Below, piece by piece: positions 1 to 5,861 of a DNA stretch of 5,980 nucleotides. Within the stretch, counting starts at the first letter, position 1. Every line of letters begins with the position of its first letter. Source of the DNA: an uncultured Oscillospiraceae bacterium (GTDB lineage: Bacteria; Bacillota; Clostridia; Oscillospirales; Oscillospiraceae); the NCBI GenBank assembly GCA_944385645.1, contig CALWYA010000100.1:1-5980 (forward strand). Direction: 5' to 3'. A program made the position numbers and the translations under genes. The notes beneath the pieces are model-generated. The model was not told the origin of the DNA. It made no database searches and worked only from the letters and a program-made list of their open reading frames with translations.

Positions 1-1121
1 GCCCCCTGGATGAAGGCCCCGGCCGCCATGATGACCTGACAGTCATAGCCCGGCATGTCCCAGGGCTCCGGGGTGACGTAGGAGTCCACCGGGGCCCCGA
101 ACTGGATGCCCTTGCAGAACTTCTTCAGGGCCTCCGGCTCCCGCATGTGGATCATCTGGATGATATCGTGGCGCACCTGATCGGACCGGGGCTCGGTCTC
201 ATAGCCAAGCAGCTCCATCACCTTGGCGGCGAACACGGCGGTTTTCACCGCCTGGGCCACCGTGTGGGGGGCCAGGAACAGCCCCTGGTACAGCAGGCGG
301 TTCTGCCCCAGGGTGCAGCCGCACTCCCCCCCGATGCCGGGAACGGTGAGCCGCTGGGCCGCCCCCTCCACCAGGTCCCGCCGGCCGGCGAGATAGCCCC
401 CGGTGGGGGCCAGGCCGCCGCCGGGATTCTTGATGAGGGAGCCCACGCACAGGTCGGCCCCCACATGGGTGGGCTCCAGGGTTTCCACGAACTCCCCGTA
501 GCAGTTGTCCACCAGGATAGCGGCACTGGGGTTGGCGGCCCGGATACAGCGGCACATCTCCCCGATCTCCGCCACCGACAGGGAGGCGCGGGTGGAGTAG
601 CCCTTGGACCGCTGGATGAGCACCGCCTTCACCCGGGGGTCGGCGGCGGCCCGGGCCATGCCTTCCAGGTCCGGCTTGTTGTCAAGCAGTTCCACCTGTC
701 GGTACTCGACGCCGTAGTCCTTCAGGGAGCCGTGGCCCTTGTCCGCCACCCCGATCACCCCCAGCAGGGTGTCGTAGGGGGCCCCCACGGCGGAGACCAG
801 CACGTCCCCCGCCTTCAGGCAGCCGTACAGGGCGGCGGCGATGGCGTGGGTGCCGTTGACGAACTGGATGCGCACCAGGGCGGCCTCGGTGCCGAAGATC
901 TGGGCGTAGATCTCGTCCAGCTTGTCCCGGCCCAGGTCGTCATAGCCATAGCCGGTGGTGCCGGCGAAGTACCCCTCCGCCACCCGGTGGGTCTGGAAGG
1001 CGTCCAGTACCCGGGCGGCGTTCTCCTGGGCCACGGCGTCGATGCGGGCAAATTCCCGGGTGAGCTCCCCCTGGGCCTGTTCGCCCAGGGCGCGCACCCG
1101 GTCGCTGATGGATAAACTCAT
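1..1121 (-). CDS. PLP-dependent Met_gamma_lyase / 'aluminum resistance' family protein, C-terminus cut by window edge
   Basis: This is a fold-type I PLP enzyme of the Met_gamma_lyase (YnbB-like, 'aluminum resistance protein') family. These are annotated as methionine gamma-lyase or cystathionine beta-lyase-like cytosolic enzymes, but the true substrate is usually unproven. The frame is open for 373 codons from an ATG at 1121 to the left edge. Family hallmarks appear in order: GTTGYGYDD (54-62), FVNGTHA (87-93), a PYDTLLGVIG stretch, IQRSKGY (169-175), DNCYGEF with Asp205 as the likely partner of the PLP ring nitrogen, and SLIKNPGGG with Lys231 as the likely Schiff-base lysine. Near the end are TVPGIGGE and AGAFIQG. 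Full-length relatives are roughly 400-430 residues, so a few dozen C-terminal residues should lie outside the window. The ribosome binding site is weak (AAGAG, 8 nt before ATG). The gene lies 74 nt after a peptidase gene and behind a strong palindrome, so it may be read through or separately controlled. Family is very likely; substrate is unknown. Confidence 0.93.
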   Translation of the reverse strand, partial: MSLSISDRVRALGEQAQGELTREFARIDAVAQENAARVLDAFQTHRVAEGYFAGTTGYGYDDLGRDKLDEIYAQIFGTEAALVRIQFVNGTHAIAAALYGCLKAGDVLVSAVGAPYDTLLGVIGVADKGHGSLKDYGVEYRQVELLDNKPDLEGMARAAADPRVKAVLIQRSKGYSTRASLSVAEIGEMCRCIRAANPSAAILVDNCYGEFVETLEPTHVGADLCVGSLIKNPGGGLAPTGGYLAGRRDLVEGAAQRLTVPGIGGECGCTLGQNRLLYQGLFLAPHTVAQAVKTAVFAAKVMELLGYETEPRSDQVRHDIIQMIHMREPEALKKFCKGIQFGAPVDSYVTPEPWDMPGYDCQVIMAAGAFIQG

Positions 1122-1159
1122 GTGTGACACTCTTTTCTCTTTGATTCTGTTGTGTTGGA

Positions 1160-1192
1160 CAGGTTTTCGCCCCCTCCGGGGGCGAAAACCTG
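1160..1192 (-). terminator. Perfect 15-bp inverted repeat (possible terminator or mRNA 3' stabiliser)
   Basis: The arms CAGGTTTTCGCCCCC (1160-1174) and GGGGGCGAAAACCTG (1178-1192) are exact reverse complements around a 3-nt loop. On the minus strand the hairpin begins 3 nt after the TAA of the upstream M42 peptidase gene and ends 38 nt before the ATG of the PLP enzyme gene. There is no U-tract after it (the minus strand continues TCCAACAC), so it is not a classical intrinsic terminator. It could partly terminate transcription, protect the 3' end of the peptidase mRNA, or be a dispersed intergenic palindrome. The structure is certain; the terminator label is a guess. Confidence 0.5.
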
Positions 1193-1195
1193 AAT

Positions 1196-2200
1196 TTATA
1201 CCTTCAATTCCAGCCGCTTGGCGGCAAAGGCCGCCGTCAGCTCCGCGCAGGCGCGCACGTCGGCCAGGTCCACGCATTCCACCGGGGTGTGCACGTACCG
1301 GCAGGGCACTGAGATGCCCCCGGTGGGCACGCCGGCTCCGGCGGTGTGGATGGCCCCGGCGTCGGTCCCCCCGTCCCGGAGGATGTCCCGCTGGACGGAA
1401 ATGTTCTGCTCTCGGGCCGTGTCCTCCAGGGCGGCCACCACTGCCGGGTGGCAGATCACCGAGGAGTTCATCACCGTGACGGCTGCCCCCCGGCCCAGCT
1501 GAACGGTGCCCGGCCGCTCGCTGCCCGGGGTGTCGTCCGGGTCGGTCACATCCACGGCGACACCGCAGTCGGGGGCCAGGGCCCAGGCGGCCGTCTTGCC
1601 CCCCCGCAGGCCTACCTCCTCCTGGACGGTGAACACAAAATACACGTCGTTCTCCGGCGCCTGCAGGCGCTCCAGAGCGGCCAGCAGGATGGCGCAGGAC
1701 ACCCGGTTGTCCATGTAAGGGGAGATCACTTTATTGCCGCTCATAAAGCAGGGGGAGTCATAGACTGCGGTATCCCCCACCTGGACCAGCCGCCGGGCCT
1801 CCTCTCGGTCCTTGGCTCCGATGTCCACAAAGCACTCGTCCAGCTTCAGCTTGCCGAAGTCGGCCTTCTCCTCGGGGACAAGTACCCCCCGCGCCCCGTT
1901 TTGAAAGCGGACGGGGGTATAGGCGGCCTCCTTGGGGCTGACGCCCCCCAGCCTGCCCACCCGGAGGAAACCGTCCTCCTGGATGTGGGTGACGACCAGG
2001 CCGATGGAGTCCATGTGGGCGGCGAACATCACCTTGGGTCCGGGCCCCTTCTTGTGGACGATGAGGCTGCCCAGGGTGTCTGTGGTGACCTCGTCGGCCC
2101 AGGGGGCGGCCAGACGGGCGATGAGCGCCCGGATCTCCCCCTCGTCCCCGGAGGGGCCGTGGGCCTTGACCAGGGCCTGGATCAAATCAAATAATTCCAT
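1196..2200 (-). CDS. M42 family metallo-aminopeptidase, third copy of tandem triplet
   Basis: This 334-residue protein belongs to peptidase family M42 (FrvX/YsdC/TET type), cytosolic dinuclear-metal aminopeptidases that remove N-terminal residues from short peptides and usually assemble as 12-subunit tetrahedra. All expected active-site residues are visible: His62 and Asp64 in AAHMDSIG, bridging Asp164 in YMDNR, general base Glu194 and ligand Glu195 in QEEVG, ligand Asp217 in AVDVTD, and His304 in RYVHTPVE. GGTDA at 277-281 is also intact. It is the most canonical of the three copies. Length is normal, and there is no signal peptide or membrane segment. The ATG is supported by AAGGAG at 2211-2216, 10 nt upstream. 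The gene follows the second M42 gene by 45 nt and is followed at once by a strong palindrome. Peptide specificity cannot be read from the sequence. Confidence 0.95.
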   Translation of the reverse strand: MELFDLIQALVKAHGPSGDEGEIRALIARLAAPWADEVTTDTLGSLIVHKKGPGPKVMFAAHMDSIGLVVTHIQEDGFLRVGRLGGVSPKEAAYTPVRFQNGARGVLVPEEKADFGKLKLDECFVDIGAKDREEARRLVQVGDTAVYDSPCFMSGNKVISPYMDNRVSCAILLAALERLQAPENDVYFVFTVQEEVGLRGGKTAAWALAPDCGVAVDVTDPDDTPGSERPGTVQLGRGAAVTVMNSSVICHPAVVAALEDTAREQNISVQRDILRDGGTDAGAIHTAGAGVPTGGISVPCRYVHTPVECVDLADVRACAELTAAFAAKRLELKV

Positions 2201-2245
2201 GGAGAAACGGCTCCTTTTTATAAATTCCCAATTTTAATCGGGACG

Positions 2246-3271
2246 TTACAAACGCTCCGCCTGATCGGCCAGGAACAGCCGGGTGAGCTTCAGCATATTC
2301 TCAAAGTCGGCCATACTGCCCACGCTGGCGGGGGCGTGAAGATACCGCACGGCGGCGGAGATGGCCGCCACCCGGACGCCGGCCTTGGTGCGCTGGATGG
2401 TCCGGGCGTCGTTGCCCCCGGCGATATACTCCTTGGTCTGCCAGGGGATGCGGTTGTCCTCCGCCAGCCGGCGCAGGTCCTGGAACAGTTCCCGGTCGTA
2501 GATGGTTCCCCCGTCCATATAGGAGATCACCGGCCCCATTCCGGGGGCGCACACCCGTCTGGCCCCCTCGATCTCGGGCAGATCGGCGGCGGTGGTGGTC
2601 TCCAGCACCAGGGCCACCTCCGGGGTGACGGAGAAGGCGGCCCGAAAGGCGCCCCGGGTGCCCACCTCCTCCTGGGCGGTGAAGGCGAAGGTCACGTCCA
2701 GGGGCAGATCCTCCTTCAGCAGCTCCAGCATTACGGCGCAGCCCACCCGGTCGTCGATGGCCTTGGCCTTGAACAGGCGGCCGCCGAACGCCTCGGGCTC
2801 CCCCACAAAGGCCCCATAGGTGCCCAGGGGGACCCTGGACAAGGCCTCCTCCCTGCCAGCCGCGCCGATGTCCAGATAGAGGGCGTCGGTCTTGGGGACC
2901 TGCTTCTCCTCCTCCCGGCTGACCAGATGGACGGCCTTCAGGCCGATGACCCCTGGCACCTTGTCCGGGCCTAGCCGGACCGGCTTGCCGATGGCCACCC
3001 GCCGGTCCACGCCCCCCACGAAGTCGAACTTCAAAAAGCCCTCGTCGGTGGCCCGGGTGACGATCACCCCCACCTCGTCCATGTGGGCGGCCAGGAGCAG
3101 CCTGTGCCCAGCCGCCTTGGCTCCCCGCTTGAAGACGATGAGGTTGCCCAGGGCGTCAGTGCGGATGTCGTCGGCATACGGCCGGGCCTGCTCCCGGAGA
3201 TAGTCCCGGACGGCATCCTCGTCCCCGGACACCCCGTCCAGGCGGCACAGGGTTTTCAATGTCTCAAGCAT
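2246..3271 (-). CDS. M42 family metallo-aminopeptidase, second copy of tandem triplet
   Basis: This is a 341-residue M42 aminopeptidase starting MLETLKTLCRLDGVSGDE. The frame stays open upstream to 3469, but that extension is low-complexity Arg/Pro-rich sequence overlapping the preceding gene. The ATG at 3271 has AGGAGG 9 nt upstream and gives the normal family N-terminus. Active-site residues are His63 and Asp65 (AAHMDEVG), Asp173 (AIDDRVG), Glu201/Glu202 (AQEEVGTRG) and His312 (RYLHAP). The ligand that is Asp in the neighbouring copies is Glu224 here, in VLETTTAADLP, and the Glu usually four residues after the last His is Ser316. Both look like features of a recognised M42 subgroup rather than damage. 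The start overlaps the end of the upstream M42 gene by 8 nt, which predicts translational coupling and co-expression. The downstream gap holds only a weak hairpin with a G-U pair. Family is certain; substrate is unknown. Confidence 0.95.
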   Translation of the reverse strand: MLETLKTLCRLDGVSGDEDAVRDYLREQARPYADDIRTDALGNLIVFKRGAKAAGHRLLLAAHMDEVGVIVTRATDEGFLKFDFVGGVDRRVAIGKPVRLGPDKVPGVIGLKAVHLVSREEEKQVPKTDALYLDIGAAGREEALSRVPLGTYGAFVGEPEAFGGRLFKAKAIDDRVGCAVMLELLKEDLPLDVTFAFTAQEEVGTRGAFRAAFSVTPEVALVLETTTAADLPEIEGARRVCAPGMGPVISYMDGGTIYDRELFQDLRRLAEDNRIPWQTKEYIAGGNDARTIQRTKAGVRVAAISAAVRYLHAPASVGSMADFENMLKLTRLFLADQAERL

Positions 3272-4304
3272 CGCCGGGCGCCTCCTCTCCCAGATGGCGG
3301 ATAAAGGCGGCCAGCAGCCCGGCGGTGTCCGCCAGGTCGTCCTCGTGGACCGTCTCGATGGGGGTGTGCATATACCGCAGGGGGATGGACAGCACCGCCG
3401 TGGCCACTCCCTCCCGGCTGATTTGCAGGGGCCAGCCGTTGGTGCCGGAGCTGCCCGCCATGACCTCATACTGGACAGACAGATTCAGCTCCCCCGCCTT
3501 AGCATCTAGTCGCCTCGCCATCCAGCGGGTGCAGTTGGGACCCAGGCCGATCACCGGCCCGCCCCCCAGAGGGAAGGTCTTGTCCCTGGAGGCGTCGGGG
3601 CTGTCCCCGTGGGTCACGTCCACCGCCACGCACCAGTTGGAGGCGATGGCATAGGCGGCGGCGATGGCGCCGGTGCTGTGGGTCTCCTCCTGGGTGGAGC
3701 CCAGCACGTACAGGTCCACGTCCAGCTCCTCCTCCGCCAGCCGCTCCACCGCGTCCAGCAAAACGGCGAAGCCCGCCCGGTCGTCCAGGGCCTTGCCGCA
3801 CAGCAGCTTGCCCCCCAGCCGGCCGCAGCCGCCCCGGTAGACCGCCGGCGTGCCGATGGGGATCCGGGCCAGTGTCTCCTCCTGGGTCAGGCCAGCGTCC
3901 AGGTACAGCTCCCGGATGGGGGTGGACCGGTCCATCTCCTCCCGGCTCTGGATGTGGGGGGGCAGACAGGCCACCACGGCGGGGATGGGGGGCTGGGTGA
4001 GCAGCAGCACCTCCCGGTCGGGGAGCATCCTGGGGTCCACCCCGCCCAGGGGGGCAAAGCGCAAAAAGCCGTCCTGATGGCCGGTGACCACCAGGCCGAT
4101 CTCGTCCAGGTGGGCGTCCAGCAGGAGCCGCTTTGCCCCGGGTTTTCCGCACCGGCGCACCCCCACCAGGGTGCCCATTTTGTCCACATAGGCCTCATCC
4201 ATCCAGGGGCGCAGGAGCGCCAGGGCCGCCTGGGCGGCCCTGGCCTCGAATCCGCTGGGCGCCGGGACGGCGCACAGCTGTTGTAAGGTTTCCAGATAGT
4301 TCAA
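3264..4304 (-). CDS. M42 family metallo-aminopeptidase, first copy of tandem triplet, TTG start
   Basis: This 346-residue M42 aminopeptidase begins at TTG (4304), directly after an in-frame TAG. GGAGG lies 8 nt upstream, and the next Met (residue 35) would remove the conserved N-terminal PAPSG segment, so TTG is strongly favoured. Catalytic and metal residues are His65 and Asp67 (DAHLDEIG), Asp174 (ALDDRAG), Glu206/Glu207 (TQEET), Asp229 (AVDVTHGD) and His313 (RYMHTPIE). Two local differences stand out against the sister copies: His209-Ser-Thr-Gly replaces the usual V-G-x-R-G after the Glu pair, and GTNG (Asn289) replaces the GTDA/GNDA motif. The metal site still looks complete, so the enzyme is probably active, perhaps with altered specificity or oligomer contacts. 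It lies 21 nt after murD and overlaps the next M42 gene by 8 nt, so it is the link between cell-wall and peptidase genes in one transcript. Confidence 0.94.
   Translation of the reverse strand: MNYLETLQQLCAVPAPSGFEARAAQAALALLRPWMDEAYVDKMGTLVGVRRCGKPGAKRLLLDAHLDEIGLVVTGHQDGFLRFAPLGGVDPRMLPDREVLLLTQPPIPAVVACLPPHIQSREEMDRSTPIRELYLDAGLTQEETLARIPIGTPAVYRGGCGRLGGKLLCGKALDDRAGFAVLLDAVERLAEEELDVDLYVLGSTQEETHSTGAIAAAYAIASNWCVAVDVTHGDSPDASRDKTFPLGGGPVIGLGPNCTRWMARRLDAKAGELNLSVQYEVMAGSSGTNGWPLQISREGVATAVLSIPLRYMHTPIETVHEDDLADTAGLLAAFIRHLGEEAPGDA
3281..3286 (-). promoter_or_regulatory. Ribosome binding site fixing the start of the second M42 gene
   Basis: The minus strand reads AGGAGG here, 9 nt before the ATG at 3271, inside the last codons of the preceding M42 gene. 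It decides for the internal ATG over the longer open frame reaching 3469, and together with the ATGCTTGA overlap it suggests coupled translation. Confidence 0.85.
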
Positions 4305-4312
4305 CTAGGGTT

Positions 4313-4317
4313 CCTCC
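4313..4317 (-). promoter_or_regulatory. Ribosome binding site for the TTG-initiated first M42 gene
   Basis: The minus strand reads GGAGG, 8 nt before TTG at 4304, and lies in the 21-nt gap after the murD stop codon. The codon immediately before TTG is TAG in the same frame, so no longer start is possible. This site is the main evidence for the non-ATG start. Confidence 0.85.
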
Positions 4318-4325
4318 AAACTGCG

Positions 4326-5711
4326 TTACAGTTCATTCACCATTTGCTTGAAGGCCTCGCCCCGCTCCATGAAGTTCTTGAACTGGTCAAAGGCGGCGCA
4401 GGCGGGCGAGAGGACCACGATGTCCCCGGGCTGGGCGGCCCCATGGGCGGCGGCCACGGCGCCCGCCAGGTCGGGGGCGTCCACGATGGTCAAACCGCTG
4501 TCGGCAAAGCCCTCGGCCCCCTCCACCGCCGCCCGGATGGCGGGCGCCGTGGTGCCGTTCAGGACAAGCACCTTCACCTTCTGGACGATCTCCTCCCCCA
4601 GCTGCGTAAAGGGGACTCCCTTGTCATATCCGCCGGCGATCAGGATCAGCTTCTGGTCAAAGGACTCCAGACAGGCCATGGTGCGGGTGGGGCTGGTGCC
4701 GATGGAGTCGTTGTAATACTTCACGCCCTCCACCTCCCGGACCAGCTCGATACGGTGCTCCACGCCGGTGAACCGCTGGGCCACCGCCCGGACGCACTTG
4801 TCAGGGACCAGGCCGTCCACAGCGGCGATGGCCGCCATGTAGTTCTCGATGTTGTGGACCCCGGGCAGCCGGATGTCGGACAGGGGGAGCACCTCCCGGC
4901 TGCCCATCTCATTGGTCAGCCAGATGGTGTTGTCCCGGAGATAGACCCCCTCCTCCAGCCGCTGCTTGCGGCTGAACAGGACGGCCTTGGCCGGGGCGGT
5001 CTTGGCCAGGGAGCGGGTGATGTCGTTGTCATAGTTGAACACCGCCACGTCCCCCTCCCCCTGGTGGGAGAAGATGTTCAGCTTGGCGGCGGTGTACTCC
5101 TCCATGGTGTGGTGGTAGTCCAGGTGGTTGGGTGAGAGATTGGTGAACACCGCCACGTTGGGGCTCTGCCCCATGGTCATCAGCTGGAAGGAGGACAGCT
5201 CCACCACCGCCACGTCCTCCGGCGTCATGCCGGACACGTCGGGCAGCAGGGGCCGGCCGATATTGCCCCCCAGGTACACATTATACCCCGCCTCCTTGAG
5301 AAACTCGCTGATCAGGGTGGTGGTGGTGGTCTTGCCGTCGCTGCCGGTGACCCCGACAATCTTGCAGGGGCACAGCTGGAAAAACAGCTCCATCTCCGAG
5401 GTAAGGATGCTGCCGCTCTGGAGGGCCTCCTGAACCTTGGGATTGTTGGGGTTCAGGCCTGGGGTACGGAAGATGACGTCAAACCGGGATAGCTTCTCCA
5501 GATAGTCGGGGCCCAGACGGAGCTTGGCCCCCAGGCTCTCCAGCTCGCCGGCCAGCTCCTCCACCCGCTCCCGGGGGGCCTTGTCGCACACGGTGACCTT
5601 CAGCCCGGCCCGAAGCATCATGCGGATGAGAGGGGTGTTGCTCACCCCCATGCCGATGACGGCGACGGACTTGCCCCGCAGGGACTCGAAATATTCATTG
5701 ACGGTGGACAT
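4326..5711 (-). CDS. murD: UDP-N-acetylmuramoyl-L-alanine--D-glutamate ligase (MurD)
   Basis: MurD is the cytoplasmic ATP-dependent ligase that joins D-Glu to UDP-MurNAc-L-Ala in peptidoglycan precursor synthesis. The 461-residue product has the three Mur ligase domains: an N-terminal Rossmann-like UDP-binding part (VAVIGMGVSNTPL, 16-28), a central ATPase with P-loop GVTGSDGKT (120-128), NLSPNHLDYH (191-200) and Lys210 in AAKLNIF (the position carbamylated in E. coli MurD), and a C-terminal domain with HRIE, YYNDSIGTSPTRT (332-344), AGGYDKG and LSPACAAFDQFKNF (434-447). An ATG 18 nt further upstream (5729) sits against the ribosome binding site. The ATG at 5711 has AAGGAGG 7 nt before it and is preferred. 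The SIGTSPT segment differs from the K-x-TNP form in many MurD proteins. No other division and cell wall cluster gene is visible beside it; it heads a run of M42 peptidase genes and has its own promoter. Confidence 0.97.
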   Translation of the reverse strand: MSTVNEYFESLRGKSVAVIGMGVSNTPLIRMMLRAGLKVTVCDKAPRERVEELAGELESLGAKLRLGPDYLEKLSRFDVIFRTPGLNPNNPKVQEALQSGSILTSEMELFFQLCPCKIVGVTGSDGKTTTTTLISEFLKEAGYNVYLGGNIGRPLLPDVSGMTPEDVAVVELSSFQLMTMGQSPNVAVFTNLSPNHLDYHHTMEEYTAAKLNIFSHQGEGDVAVFNYDNDITRSLAKTAPAKAVLFSRKQRLEEGVYLRDNTIWLTNEMGSREVLPLSDIRLPGVHNIENYMAAIAAVDGLVPDKCVRAVAQRFTGVEHRIELVREVEGVKYYNDSIGTSPTRTMACLESFDQKLILIAGGYDKGVPFTQLGEEIVQKVKVLVLNGTTAPAIRAAVEGAEGFADSGLTIVDAPDLAGAVAAAHGAAQPGDIVVLSPACAAFDQFKNFMERGEAFKQMVNEL

Positions 5712-5718
5712 AGTGTGT

Positions 5719-5725
5719 CCTCCTT
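5719..5725 (-). promoter_or_regulatory. Ribosome binding site of murD
   Basis: The minus strand reads AAGGAGG, ending 7 nt before the ATG at 5711. An alternative ATG at 5729 lies just upstream of this site and has no comparable site of its own, so the downstream ATG is chosen. Confidence 0.88.
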
Positions 5726-5748
5726 CCATCTTTTTCTTTCAGCGTCTC

Positions 5749-5777
5749 ATCATACCATACTCCCGGGGAAAATTCAA
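5749..5777 (-). promoter_or_regulatory. Sigma-A-type promoter of the murD-M42 transcription unit
   Basis: Read on the minus strand there is a -35 box TTGAAT (5777-5772), a 17-nt spacer and a -10 box TATGAT (5754-5749). The -10 is preceded by TGG, which makes an extended -10. Transcription would start near 5743, giving a leader of about 30 nt before the murD ATG. It faces away from the rnpB promoter; the two -35 boxes are 49 bp apart, and no clear operator repeat is visible between them. Confidence 0.75.
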
Positions 5778-5826
5778 TCAAAACCGGGCCGCCCGCCCTG
5801 ATTTGTACTGCGGCGCCAAGAAAGAT

Positions 5827-5855
5827 TTGACAGCGGGGTGTTTTTCCTGTATCAT
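5827..5855 (+). promoter_or_regulatory. Near-consensus sigma-A-type promoter of rnpB
   Basis: There is a perfect -35 TTGACA (5827-5832), an exact 17-bp spacer and a -10 TATCAT (5850-5855). The predicted start is about 5862, at the GGC that opens the RNase P RNA. Such a strong promoter fits a stable, abundant structural RNA. Confidence 0.88.
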
Positions 5856-5861
5856 GATTGG

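Noticed and set aside
147..1115. A 322-codon open frame on the plus strand opposite the PLP enzyme gene
   Set aside because: It is rich in Gly, His and Val with no recognisable domain and lies antisense to a gene with clear family motifs. High GC content makes such shadow frames long.
2227..2242. Small hairpin in the 45-nt gap between the second and third M42 genes
   Set aside because: The stem is only six pairs including one G-U wobble, with no following U-tract; too weak to call a terminator. A TTTATAAA stretch beside it looks vaguely like a -10 box but has no -35 partner.
3272..3469. N-terminal extension of 66 codons on the second M42 gene
   Set aside because: It overlaps the end of the first M42 gene, reads as Arg/Pro/Cys-rich noise, and a strong AGGAGG supports the ATG at 3271.
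3609..5135. Long plus-strand open frames opposite the M42 and murD genes
   Set aside because: Their compositions (Gly/Gln/His/Val-rich) mirror the codon bias of the real minus-strand genes; no motif, no ribosome binding site and no promoter were seen.
5778..5826. Possible operator between the two divergent promoters
   Set aside because: The GC-rich patch (ccgggccgcccgccc) has no clear inverted or direct repeat that would support a named regulator site.
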